Source: Sphingomonas phyllosphaerae FA2 (GTDB lineage Bacteria; Pseudomonadota; Alphaproteobacteria; Sphingomonadales; Sphingomonadaceae). From it: 64,000 bases of DNA. Position 1 is the stretch's first letter. Each line of letters begins with the position of its first letter. This document shows, piece by piece, positions 43,441 to 50,708 of the stretch. The stretch lies in NCBI RefSeq assembly GCF_000427645.1, contig NZ_KE386571.1:3272395-3336394 (forward strand), read 5' to 3'. The notes under the pieces are model-generated. The model did not search any database. It was not told the origin of the DNA and worked only from the letters and a program-made list of their open reading frames with translations. A program made the position numbers and the translations under genes.

Positions 43441-43614
43441 GCTCTTTCTTCGTCATCCCGGACTTGAGGTGGGGTGACAGAGGGGTGCGGACGCCCCGCA
43501 AACGCCTCCATCCCGCTGACTCTTGAAGCGGCTCGCGCGTGCTGTCATCATGGCGTCATGCCCGGGCGCGAAAGCACGCGGCACGACCAAGCGAGGTAAG
43601 GGGGACGTTCTGAC

Positions 43615-44184
43615 GTGTTCCATCCCGACCTGATGCGGCACCCGGACTCCTGTCCGACCCTGGTGCTCAATGCCGATTACACGCCGCTGTCCTATTATCC
43701 GCTGAGCATCTGGCCGTGGCAGACCGCGGTGAAGGCGGTGTTCCTCGAGCGCGTCGATATCGTCGCGCATTACGAACGCGAGGTGCACAGCCCCAATCTG
43801 ACGATGCGGCTGCCCTCGGTCATCGCGTTGCGGCAGTTCGTGAAGCAGTCGCAGTTTCCGGCGTTCACGCGGTTCAACCTGTTCCTGCGCGATACCTTCG
43901 CCTGCCAATATTGCGGCAGCCACGTCCGCGACCTGACGTTCGATCACGTCGTGCCGCGCGCGCAGGGCGGGCGGACGACATGGGAGAATGTCGTCACCGC
44001 CTGCGCCCCCTGCAATCTGAAGAAGGGCGGGCGGACGCCGAAACAGGCGGGGATGCCGCTGCCGATCGAGCCGATCCGCCCGACCAGCTGGCAATTGCAG
44101 GAACATGGCCGTCGCTTTCCGCCCAATTATCTGCATGAGACGTGGCACGACTGGCTCTATTGGGATGTTGAGCTGGACGCTTGA
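43615..44184 (+). CDS. HNH endonuclease
   Basis: The 189-residue protein has the HNH domain FACQYCGSHVRDLTFDHVVP, RAQGGRTTWENVVTACAPCN, with two CxxC zinc knuckles and the His-Asn-His residues in DHVVPRAQGG and WENVV. The N-terminal LVLNADYTPLSYYPLSIWPW is typical of a conserved alphaproteobacterial HNH family, often associated with DNA repair rather than mobility. The start is GTG at 43615, 5 bases after GGGGGAC; MRHPDS at codon 7 is an alternative. Confidence 0.9.
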   Translation: MFHPDLMRHPDSCPTLVLNADYTPLSYYPLSIWPWQTAVKAVFLERVDIVAHYEREVHSPNLTMRLPSVIALRQFVKQSQFPAFTRFNLFLRDTFACQYCGSHVRDLTFDHVVPRAQGGRTTWENVVTACAPCNLKKGGRTPKQAGMPLPIEPIRPTSWQLQEHGRRFPPNYLHETWHDWLYWDVELDA

Positions 44185-44200
44185 GGGAGACGTGACGGAC

Positions 44201-44629
44201 ATGCGGGTGATGGTGGTGGTCGCAGGCGCGCTGGCGCTTGCCGCATGTTCGAAGCCCAAGGAACCCTCGCCCGAGGAACAGGCGGCGCTGTCCAATTACG
44301 TGCCGCCGTTCGTGATGTCGCGGCTCGACTTCGGTGGCGTGGTGGAGCGGCGGTTCCGCCGGCTGGACGTCAACAACGACGACAAGCTGACGCGCAACGA
44401 AGTGTCCAAGCGGCTGTCGTCGCGCTTCGACGAGATCGACCGCAACAAGGACGGGGCGATCTCGAACGAGGAATGGAGCGCGTGGATGATGACGCGGTTC
44501 GACGGGCAGGACATCAACCACGACGGCACCGTGACCAGCGACGAGCGCGAGCGCGCGCGCGAGCTGAAGGAGGCCGATCTGCCAACCCCGGCGGAAGAGC
44601 CCGCCAACACGACCGCTCCGCGCAACTAA
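44201..44629 (+). CDS. EF-hand lipoprotein
   Basis: The 142-residue protein begins MRVMVVVAGALALAACSKPK; LALAAC is a lipobox, so it is an envelope lipoprotein. Three EF-hand-like calcium loops follow: DVNNDDKLTRNE, DRNKDGAISNEE and DINHDGTVTSDE. A calcium-binding structural or signalling role is likely. A GTG start three codons earlier is possible. It lies 16 bp after the HNH gene and ahead of the PEP carboxylase. Confidence 0.85.
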   Translation: MRVMVVVAGALALAACSKPKEPSPEEQAALSNYVPPFVMSRLDFGGVVERRFRRLDVNNDDKLTRNEVSKRLSSRFDEIDRNKDGAISNEEWSAWMMTRFDGQDINHDGTVTSDERERARELKEADLPTPAEEPANTTAPRN

Positions 44630-44701
44630 ATATCGTCTACGAAGGTGTCCGGGCAGCAAACAATCGTTGACCCGGCTCTTGCGGCAGCGCAGCAAGGCCG
44701 C

Positions 44702-47374
44702 ATGAGCACGCTGCCCCCGATCACGAACAATCCCGATGTCCGCTATCTCGGCCGCGTGCTGGGCGATGTGATCCGCGCCTATGGCGGCGAGACATTGTAC
44801 GAGCGGACCGAGGCAATCCGGTCGGCGTCGGTCGAGCGGCATCGCGGCAATCATCAAGCATCGGCGGATGCCGAGCTGGGTGCGCTCGATCTGGACGAGA
44901 CGCTCGATTTCGTGCGCGGGTTCATGCTGTTCTCGATGCTCGCCAATCTTGCCGAGGACCGGCAGGGGATCGCGGCGGAAGAGGGCGCGGACGTCGCGGC
45001 GGCGCTGGCGCGGTTGAAGGATGCCGGGGTCGGCGTCGATCGCGTCCGCGCGCTGCTCGAACAGGCGCTGGTCGCGCCGGTGCTGACCGCGCACCCGACC
45101 GAGGTGCGGCGCAAGAGCATGATCGACCACCGCAATCGCATCGCGCAATTGATGGCGCTGCGCGATCGCGGACTGGAGACGACCCCGGACGGCGATCTGG
45201 TCGACGAGGCGATCGTGCGGCAGGTGGCGCTGCTGTGGCAGACGCGCGTGCTGCGGCGCGAGCGGCTGTACGTGGTCGACGAGGTCGAAACCGCGCTGAG
45301 CTATCTGCGCGACGTGTTCCTGCCGGTGCTGCCGGCGCTCTACCAGCGCTGGGACCGCGCGCTGGGCGGGCGGGTGCCGTCGTTCCTGCGCCCCGGAAGC
45401 TGGATCGGCGGCGACCGCGATGGCAATCCATTCGTCACCGCCGATTCGCTGCGCACCGCGCTGGCCAAGGCGGCGCAGGCGGTGCTGGGCTTCTATCTCG
45501 AACAGCTGCACGCGATGGGCGCGGAGCTATCGATCTCGGCGCATCATGCGACGGTCGATGCGGGGGTGCAGGCACTGGCCGATGCGAGCGGCGATGCGTC
45601 GGAGACGCGCAGCGACGAGCCGTATCGGCGTGCCCTGTCGGGGATCTATGCGCGGACGGCGGCGACCTATGCGAAGCTGACCGGGCACGCGGCGCCGCGG
45701 CCGGGGCCGTTGAAGGGGGAGCCTTATCCCGATCCCAAGGCGTTGCGCGCCGACCTGATCGCGATCGCCAAGCCGCTGTCGGCGGGCGGCGACGGGCTGC
45801 TGGGCAGCGGCGGTGCGATCGGGCGGCTGATCCGCGCGGTCGACGTTTTCGGCTTCCACCTCGCGACGCTCGACCTGCGCCAGAACAGCGCGGTGCATGA
45901 GCGCGTCGTCGCGGAGATGCTCAGGGTCGCGGGCGTGTGCGACGATTATGCCGCGCTCGACGAGGATGCGCGGGTGATGCTGCTGCGGCAGGAGCTGGCG
46001 ACGCCGCGCCCGCTGACGACGCGCTTCGCCGATTATTCGGAGGAGACCGCGGGCGAGCTGGCGATCGTGCAGGCCGCCGCCGACGCGCATGCCACCTACG
46101 GCGCGGCGGCGATCCGGCAATATATCGTGTCGATGACCAAGTCGGTGTCCGACCTGCTCGAAGTGCATCTGCTGCTCAAGGAAGTCGGGCTGTACCGGCC
46201 GGGGCCGCCGGCCAGCGCGGCGATCATGGCGGTGCCGCTGTTCGAGACGATCGAGGATCTCGAGGCCGCGCCGGCGATCATGAGCGAATGGTTCGCGATC
46301 CCCGAGGTGCGCGCGATCGCCACGGCGCGCGGGCATCAGGAAGTGATGATCGGCTATTCCGACAGCAACAAGGACGGCGGGTATTTGACCTCGACCTGGC
46401 AATTGTCGAAGGCGTCGACCGCGTTGAAGCCGGTGTTCGACAAGGTCGGTGTGGGGATGCAGCTGTTCCACGGGCGCGGCGGCGCGGTGGGGCGCGGCGG
46501 CGGGAGCAGCTTCGCGGCGATCCGCGCGCAGCCGCCGGGGACGGTGCAGGGGCGCATCCGCATCACCGAACAGGGTGAGGTGATCGCGGGCAAATATGGC
46601 ACGCGCGAGAGTGCGGCGACCAATCTGGAGGCGATGGCGTCCGCGACGCTGATCGCGAGCCTCGAGCCCGAGGCGTTGTCGAACGGCGATAACGAGACCT
46701 TTGCGGCGGCGATGGACCGGCTGTCGGGCGATGCGTTCCGTGCCTATCGCGGGCTGGTCTATGAGACCGAGGGGTTCCGCACCTTCTTCCGCCAGATGAC
46801 GCCGATTGCCGAGATCGCGGGGCTCAAGATCGGCAGCCGGCCGGCGAGCCGCAAGCAATCCGACGCGATCGAGGATCTGCGCGCGATCCCATGGGTGTTC
46901 AGCTGGGCGCAGGCGCGCGTGATGCTGCCGGGCTGGTACGGCGTCGGGCAGGCGATCGCCGCCTTCGAGGACCGCGCGTTGCTGCGCGACATGGCGCAGG
47001 GCTGGCCGCTGTTCGCCGCGACGCTGGCGAATATGGAGATGGTGCTCGCCAAGTCCGACATGGGGCTGGCCGAGCGCTATGCCGGGCTGGTCGAGGACAA
47101 GGCGTTGCGCGACCATGTGTTCGGGCGCATCCGCGACGGCTGGCAGCAGACGCATGACGGGTTGCTCGACGTGACCGGGCAGGCGCACCTGCTCGAAAAG
47201 CATCCGGCGCTCGACGCGTCGATCCGGCTGCGGCTTCCCTATATCGAGCCACTCAACCTGTTGCAGATCGAGCTGATGAAGCGGCACCGGTCCGGCGAGG
47301 AGGACGAGCGCGTGCGGCAGGGCATCCTGTTGTCGATCAACGCGATCGCGACCGCGTTGCGCAATTCGGGGTAA
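44702..47374 (+). CDS. ppc: Phosphoenolpyruvate carboxylase
   Basis: The 890-residue protein begins MSTLPPITNNPDVRYLGRVL and has the catalytic His in VLTAHPTEVRRKSMIDHR, the substrate motifs GYSDSNKDGGYLTSTW and FHGRGGAVGRGGG, and the C-terminal LRLPYIEPLNLLQIELMKR. It fixes bicarbonate onto PEP to give oxaloacetate, refilling the TCA cycle. An in-frame GTG at 44645 would add 19 residues without family resemblance. The length and motifs are complete. The final Gly terminus matches the usual PEPC C-terminal NSG/NTG end (RNSG). Confidence 0.95.
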   Translation: MSTLPPITNNPDVRYLGRVLGDVIRAYGGETLYERTEAIRSASVERHRGNHQASADAELGALDLDETLDFVRGFMLFSMLANLAEDRQGIAAEEGADVAAALARLKDAGVGVDRVRALLEQALVAPVLTAHPTEVRRKSMIDHRNRIAQLMALRDRGLETTPDGDLVDEAIVRQVALLWQTRVLRRERLYVVDEVETALSYLRDVFLPVLPALYQRWDRALGGRVPSFLRPGSWIGGDRDGNPFVTADSLRTALAKAAQAVLGFYLEQLHAMGAELSISAHHATVDAGVQALADASGDASETRSDEPYRRALSGIYARTAATYAKLTGHAAPRPGPLKGEPYPDPKALRADLIAIAKPLSAGGDGLLGSGGAIGRLIRAVDVFGFHLATLDLRQNSAVHERVVAEMLRVAGVCDDYAALDEDARVMLLRQELATPRPLTTRFADYSEETAGELAIVQAAADAHATYGAAAIRQYIVSMTKSVSDLLEVHLLLKEVGLYRPGPPASAAIMAVPLFETIEDLEAAPAIMSEWFAIPEVRAIATARGHQEVMIGYSDSNKDGGYLTSTWQLSKASTALKPVFDKVGVGMQLFHGRGGAVGRGGGSSFAAIRAQPPGTVQGRIRITEQGEVIAGKYGTRESAATNLEAMASATLIASLEPEALSNGDNETFAAAMDRLSGDAFRAYRGLVYETEGFRTFFRQMTPIAEIAGLKIGSRPASRKQSDAIEDLRAIPWVFSWAQARVMLPGWYGVGQAIAAFEDRALLRDMAQGWPLFAATLANMEMVLAKSDMGLAERYAGLVEDKALRDHVFGRIRDGWQQTHDGLLDVTGQAHLLEKHPALDASIRLRLPYIEPLNLLQIELMKRHRSGEEDERVRQGILLSINAIATALRNSG

Positions 47375-47377
47375 AAG

Positions 47378-48007
47378 ATGGACTGGCACGCGTGGCTGGT
47401 ATTTGCGGGCGCGTCGGTGGTGATGGCGATCATCCCGGGGCCGGGGGTCGCGAGCATCATCGGCTTCGCGTTCAGCTCGGGGCGGCGCACCGCGCTCGCC
47501 TCGGTGGCGGGGATGGCGGTCGGCAATGTGATCGCGATGACCGTCTCGCTGGCGGGTGCGGGGGCGGTGCTGGCGTCGTCGGCGCTGGCGTTCACGATCC
47601 TCAAGTGGATCGGCGCGGCGTATCTGATCGCGATCGGCGCGCTGGCGATCGTGCGCAGCGGGGCGGCGGCGGGCGCGGACGACGCGCCGCGACGGGCGGT
47701 GAGCCCGCGCGCGGCGTTTGCGACCAATGTCGCTGTCGGCACCTTCCACCCCAAGACGATCCTGTTCTTCGTCGCTTTCGCCGCGCCATTCATCCGCGCG
47801 GATGCGGCGTTCGTGCCGCAGGCGGCGGCGCTGATCGCGACCTTCACGCTGATCGCGGGGGTTAGCGACAGTATGTACGCGCTCGCCGGATCGCGGGCGT
47901 CGGGGTGGCTGCGGCACCCGCGCGCGCGCGTCTGGACGCAACGCGCGGGCGGTGGCGCGGTGCTGGGCGCCGGCCTCGCAATGGCGGCGATGCGCGGCCC
48001 TCGCTGA
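47378..48007 (+). CDS. LysE/RhtB family translocator
   Basis: The 209-residue membrane protein has five to six hydrophobic helices. The family signature is IIPGPGVASIIGFAFSSGRR near residue 18, then SVAGMAVGNVIAMTVSLAGA and VAVGTFHPKTILFFVAFAAP. LysE-type proteins export amino acids or related metabolites. It starts three bases after the ppc stop (TAAAAGATG) and so is probably cotranscribed with it. The substrate is not known. Confidence 0.88.
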   Translation: MDWHAWLVFAGASVVMAIIPGPGVASIIGFAFSSGRRTALASVAGMAVGNVIAMTVSLAGAGAVLASSALAFTILKWIGAAYLIAIGALAIVRSGAAAGADDAPRRAVSPRAAFATNVAVGTFHPKTILFFVAFAAPFIRADAAFVPQAAALIATFTLIAGVSDSMYALAGSRASGWLRHPRARVWTQRAGGGAVLGAGLAMAAMRGPR

Positions 48008-48072
48008 CCGGTTGCGGTCGGCGTCGATCTGTCGCATTGGTCGGCGCGAATAATAAGATTATAGGTGCGCTG

Positions 48073-49035
48073 ATGCTGTTCGATCGCCGTATTATCCTTG
48101 GTGCGCTCGGGGCAGCGCCGTTCGCCACGGCGGCATTGGCGGCGAAGGACGACGATCCGCTGCTCTTTGCCTATTTCGGCACCGGCAAGGACGAGGCGAC
48201 GGGCCTGCGCTTCGCGACGAGCGACGACGGGCTAGCGTTCCGCAATCTCGGCGATGGGGCGAGCTATCTGCGCCCCGAGGTCGGCGAGGCCAAGCTGATG
48301 CGCGACCCCTTCCTGTTCCGCGATGCGACGCAGGACGGGCTGTGGCATATGGTCTGGACGACGGCGTGGGAGGGGGTGACGATCGGTCACGCCACCAGCC
48401 GCGACCTGCGCCACTGGTCGCCGCAGCGCGCGCTGCCGGTGATGGCGGCGGTGCCGGGGACACGCAACTGCTGGGCACCCGAGGCGATCTGGGACGCGAA
48501 GGCACGGCATTATGTCGTGTTCTGGTCGAGCACGGTGAAGGGGCGCTTCCCGGAGACCGAAGGGACGTCGGAGACCGGGTACAACCATCGCCTGTGGTAT
48601 GTGACGACGCGCGACTTCGCGACGTTCAGCGCGCCGCAGGTGCTGTACGATCCCGGCTTCAGCGTGATCGACGGGACCTTCGCGCAGGGGCCGGGCGGCG
48701 CGCTGCACCTGATCGTCAAGGACGAGACGCTGCACCCGCCGCGCAAGCATCTGCGCAGCGTCGCGGCGGCGTCGCCGACCGGGCCGTTCGAAACGCTCTC
48801 CGCGCCGTTCACCAAATCGTGGGTCGAGGGGCCGATGACCGCGGCGGTGCGCGGCGAGACACTGTGTTACTGGGACGTCTATTTGGAAGGTCGCTGGGGC
48901 GCGGCGGCGACGCGCGACTTCGTGACATGGCGCGACGTCAGCGCGGAACTGTCGATGCCAAAGGGCGCCCGGCACGGATCGCTGGCGCGCGTGCCGCGCC
49001 GGTTGATCGACGGGCTGGCGAAGGGCCCGGCCTGA
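48073..49035 (+). CDS. Secreted glycoside hydrolase, GH43-like beta-propeller
   Basis: The 320-residue protein has a signal peptide (RRIILGALGAAPFATAALAA; the RR may be Tat-type), then five-bladed-propeller repeats: LMRDPFLFRDATQDGLWHMV, WTTAWEGVTIGHATSRDLRH, CWAPEAIWDAKARHYVVFWS and VIDGTFAQGPGGALHLIVKD. The Asp in RDPFLF, the Glu in WAPEAIWD and the Asp in VIDGTF match the GH43/62/68-type catalytic set. An arabinan, xylan or fructan fragment is a possible substrate. It follows the LysE gene after 65 bp. Confidence 0.82.
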   Translation: MLFDRRIILGALGAAPFATAALAAKDDDPLLFAYFGTGKDEATGLRFATSDDGLAFRNLGDGASYLRPEVGEAKLMRDPFLFRDATQDGLWHMVWTTAWEGVTIGHATSRDLRHWSPQRALPVMAAVPGTRNCWAPEAIWDAKARHYVVFWSSTVKGRFPETEGTSETGYNHRLWYVTTRDFATFSAPQVLYDPGFSVIDGTFAQGPGGALHLIVKDETLHPPRKHLRSVAAASPTGPFETLSAPFTKSWVEGPMTAAVRGETLCYWDVYLEGRWGAAATRDFVTWRDVSAELSMPKGARHGSLARVPRRLIDGLAKGPA

Positions 49036-49079
49036 ACGCCGATTAGGTTAAGCTGCCGATCCGTGTTAAGGTTCGCTAT

Positions 49080-49146
49080 CGTCGGTAGATTGCCCACAAG
49101 CACCGACGGCTGAGAGACGCCGCGCTCCCGCTTGTCACTCGGGAGC
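49080..49146 (+). promoter_or_regulatory. Two leader hairpins, the second covering a ribosome-binding site
   Basis: The first stem pairs CGTCGGT (49080-49086) with ACCGACG (49102-49108). The second pairs GCTCCCG (49124-49130) with CGGGAGC (49140-49146). The second stem locks the GGGAG that stands 7 bases before the ATG at 49153. This is the layout of an RNA thermometer or other translational switch. Confidence 0.5.
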
Positions 49147-49152
49147 CAGCGC

Positions 49153-49323
49153 ATGGACCTCAATTACCTTTTCCATCGGCATCAGGTGTCGATGATGATG
49201 GCCGCGGCCGCACGCGGCAGCGAGGCGCGGATGGCACATGTGCAGCTTGCCGGCCGCTACGCGACGAAGATCGCCAATGTGCAGGCGCAGATGGGCGCCG
49301 ACCGGACCTTCGTCGCCGCATGA
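49153..49323 (+). CDS. Small protein, first gene of a compact unknown locus
   Basis: The 56-residue protein MDLNYLFHRHQVSMMMAAAA continues RGSEARMAHVQLAGRYATKI. It is Met- and His-rich, mostly helical, with no signal. The ATG has a GGGAG box at the right distance, hidden in a leader stem. Its stop overlaps the next gene by ATGA. No known family is assigned. Confidence 0.65.
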   Translation: MDLNYLFHRHQVSMMMAAAARGSEARMAHVQLAGRYATKIANVQAQMGADRTFVAA

Positions 49324-49580
49324 GCGACGAACAGCCGCGCGCGACGCGCACATTCCGCGCCGCGCGCGTCCGCTACGATCCCGACCGGGCCGAGCGGCAG
49401 AGCAAGGTGACGCGGCTGGCGATCGAGCGGCTGGGCGCGTCGGCGGCGCTGCCGTTCCTCAACGCCGATCACGAAGGGCTGGGCGCGACCCCGCTTCACC
49501 TGGCCGGCGACAGCGTCGAATCGTGCGCGCGGGTCGAGGCGCTGATCCGTACGCTGGGCCCCGGCACGGAGGTGGCGTGA
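49320..49580 (+). CDS. DUF2384-like protein (MbcA/ParS/Xre antitoxin C-terminal domain type)
   Basis: The 86-residue protein has a basic N-terminus (RATRTFRAARVRYDPDRAER) and a C-terminal part with RLGASAALPFLNADHEGLGA, TPLHLAGDSVESCARVEALI, which fits the LG..ALP.L......LGG.TPL.LL.....A..V...L pattern of DUF2384 domains. Such domains sit on antitoxins that hold RES-type NAD-consuming toxins. No RES toxin (with its Arg-Glu-Ser triad) is encoded nearby. It overlaps both neighbours by a few bases. It may be a lone regulator. Confidence 0.6.
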   Translation: MSDEQPRATRTFRAARVRYDPDRAERQSKVTRLAIERLGASAALPFLNADHEGLGATPLHLAGDSVESCARVEALIRTLGPGTEVA

Positions 49581-49648
49581 TGCCGCGCTGGCGCCGCTGG
49601 CTGCGCGACTGGACGCGTCGTCGTCGGGCGCGGCGCGCATGGCGGTGA
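49580..49648 (+). CDS. Possible 22-residue Arg/Trp-rich peptide
   Basis: The frame MPRWRRWLRDWTRRRRARRA plus WR starts at an ATG overlapping the upstream stop (GTGATG) and ends inside the start of the next gene. Nine or more of its residues are Arg and four are Trp, as in membrane-active peptides, but G/C-rich DNA readily yields Arg codons. The tight overlaps on both sides are the only support, so this remains a guess. Confidence 0.3.
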   Translation: MPRWRRWLRDWTRRRRARRAWR

Positions 49649-50190
49649 GCGCGGCGGCGCGCGACCAGGCCGCGCTGACGCTGGCGCGCGCGACCGCGTT
49701 CCTGCGCACGCAGATCGGCCAGCCGTGGCTGGACCAATGCTGGGACGAGCGCGACCGTGTGGTGCGCTCGCGCGTGATCGGCAACTGGATCGGCGAACTC
49801 GACCGGTTGCTGCACGTCCTGCTCGACGCCGCGGCGGATCATGCCGGGCGGCCGGTACGGGCGCGCCAGCGCAACACCGGCAGCAAGCTGGTGACGTTCT
49901 GCGCCGAGGCGTCATGGGGCGTCGAGCGGCTGGACGGCATGGCGCGTGCGCGCGCGACGTTCCGCTACACACAAGGCGCGGCGCGGCGCGCGGATGTGCG
50001 TGGCGGCAGCCATATGACGGTCGGCTGGTCCGGGCCCGGCGGGGCGCTGCGGCGCTTTACGTTGGGCGAGCGGATACACCTGGGCAGTGAAGCGTTACTA
50101 GAGGTCTGCGACCTGTACGACGAACTGGCGGCGCAGGTCGTGCGCGTGCCGCCCGTGCAAGCCAAGGGGGCCGGTCATCAAGGAATATGA
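49639..50190 (+). CDS. Unknown 183-residue protein
   Basis: The protein starts MAVSAAARDQAALTLARATA and has LDQCWDERDRVVRSRVIGNW, IGELDRLLHVLLDAAADHAG, a basic central part (RPVRARQRNTGSKLVTFCAE) and LEVCDLYDELAAQVVRV. It is soluble, mostly helical at both ends, with no recognised domain. It begins inside the 22-codon frame and its last codons overlap a further small frame, so five frames in a row are chained by overlaps. If the DUF2384 protein is an antitoxin this would be the positional toxin candidate, but no toxin motif is seen. Confidence 0.65.
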   Translation: MAVSAAARDQAALTLARATAFLRTQIGQPWLDQCWDERDRVVRSRVIGNWIGELDRLLHVLLDAAADHAGRPVRARQRNTGSKLVTFCAEASWGVERLDGMARARATFRYTQGAARRADVRGGSHMTVGWSGPGGALRRFTLGERIHLGSEALLEVCDLYDELAAQVVRVPPVQAKGAGHQGI

Positions 50191-50371
50191 ACGCTTCGAA
50201 GCGATCGCCGCGCAACACCGCCGCGATGCGCAGGAAACCACGCTGGATAACGTTCGCGAACGCTGCCAGCGATCAGAGGATGCGTGGCTGAAGATGGCGG
50301 CGCAGTCGCGGCGCACCGAGCAGCGCCGCGTCGAGCGCGAGGCGAAGGTGGAGTTGTTGGCGGCCGTTTGA
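50177..50371 (+). CDS. 64-codon protein without a standard start codon
   Basis: The frame from ATC at 50177 reads IKEYERFEAIAAQHRRDAQE, TTLDNVRERCQRSEDAWLKM, AAQSRRTEQRRVEREAKVEL, a well-formed helical, charged protein of the kind conserved as small proteins in sphingomonads. A fine ribosome-binding site (AAGGGGG) lies 6-10 bases before ATC, yet no ATG, GTG or TTG exists in frame upstream within reach; the preceding codons are GGG CCG GTC. Either ATC or GTC is used as a rare start, or a mutation removed the start. It overlaps the end of the previous gene by 14 bases. Confidence 0.55.
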   Translation: MKEYERFEAIAAQHRRDAQETTLDNVRERCQRSEDAWLKMAAQSRRTEQRRVEREAKVELLAAV

Positions 50372-50379
50372 GGTACGTC

Positions 50380-50455
50380 CGTCATTGCGAGCGTAGCGAA
50401 ACAATCCAGAGCGTCCTCATCCCGCCCTGGATTGTTTCGCTACGCTCGCAATGAC
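50380..50455. repeat. Dispersed palindromic repeat, family A copy 3
   Basis: Arms CGTCATTGCGAGCGTAGCG/complement with AAACAATCCAGAGC centre side. It lies 9 bp after the stop of the 64-codon gene. The gap 50372-50708 (337 bp) contains this copy, copy 4 and half of a family B element and nothing gene-like. Confidence 0.9.
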
Positions 50456-50559
50456 CGGTTTGGGCTCACGCCTCGCGTCCCCTCAAAATCACCTCCGTGT
50501 CGATGATCCAGCCGGGTCCGGTAACGCTTTAACATCGAGACGCATGGGGCAACTTCGTT

Positions 50560-50636
50560 CGTCATTGCGAGCGTAGCGAAGCAATCTAGAGCGTCCTGGT
50601 CCGGCTCTGGATTGCTTCGCTACGCTCGCAATGACG
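50560..50636. repeat. Dispersed palindromic repeat, family A copy 4
   Basis: Same arms as copy 3, with GAAGCAATCTAGAGC on the left. It is spaced 104 bp from copy 3 in the same orientation, an unusual close pair. Confidence 0.9.
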
Positions 50637-50673
50637 GGTTCGGGCGGGCCTTTGGATAAAACCCGTTCAGATG

Positions 50674-50707
50674 AAGAAGCGGGGCCCCGGATCAAGTCCG
50701 GGGCGAC
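50674..50707. repeat. Half of a family B repeat
   Basis: GAAGCGGGGCCCCGGATCAA then GTCCGGGGCGACG is the right half of the family B element seen at 12861-12944 and 32432-32518. It abuts the 3' end of the aminopeptidase N gene. Confidence 0.8.
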
Positions 50708-50708
50708 G

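Larger units (their letters stand above)
43138..43614. other. Repeat-rich gap between aminopeptidase P and HNH endonuclease
   Basis: This 477-bp stretch has no convincing gene. It holds a family C inverted repeat, two facing copies of repeat D and a damaged family B half (CGTCATCCCGGACTTGA near 43453). The last 60 bp before the HNH start contain AAGGGGGACG, a likely ribosome-binding site region. Confidence 0.75.

Noticed and set aside
45527..48037. An 836-codon minus-strand open frame opposite PEP carboxylase and LysE
   Set aside because: Arg/His-rich shadow with no domain. The plus-strand motifs are unambiguous.
50380..50707. CRISPR-like array from the two close family A repeats
   Set aside because: Only two copies, each palindromic and 77 bp long, with no regular spacers or cas genes.
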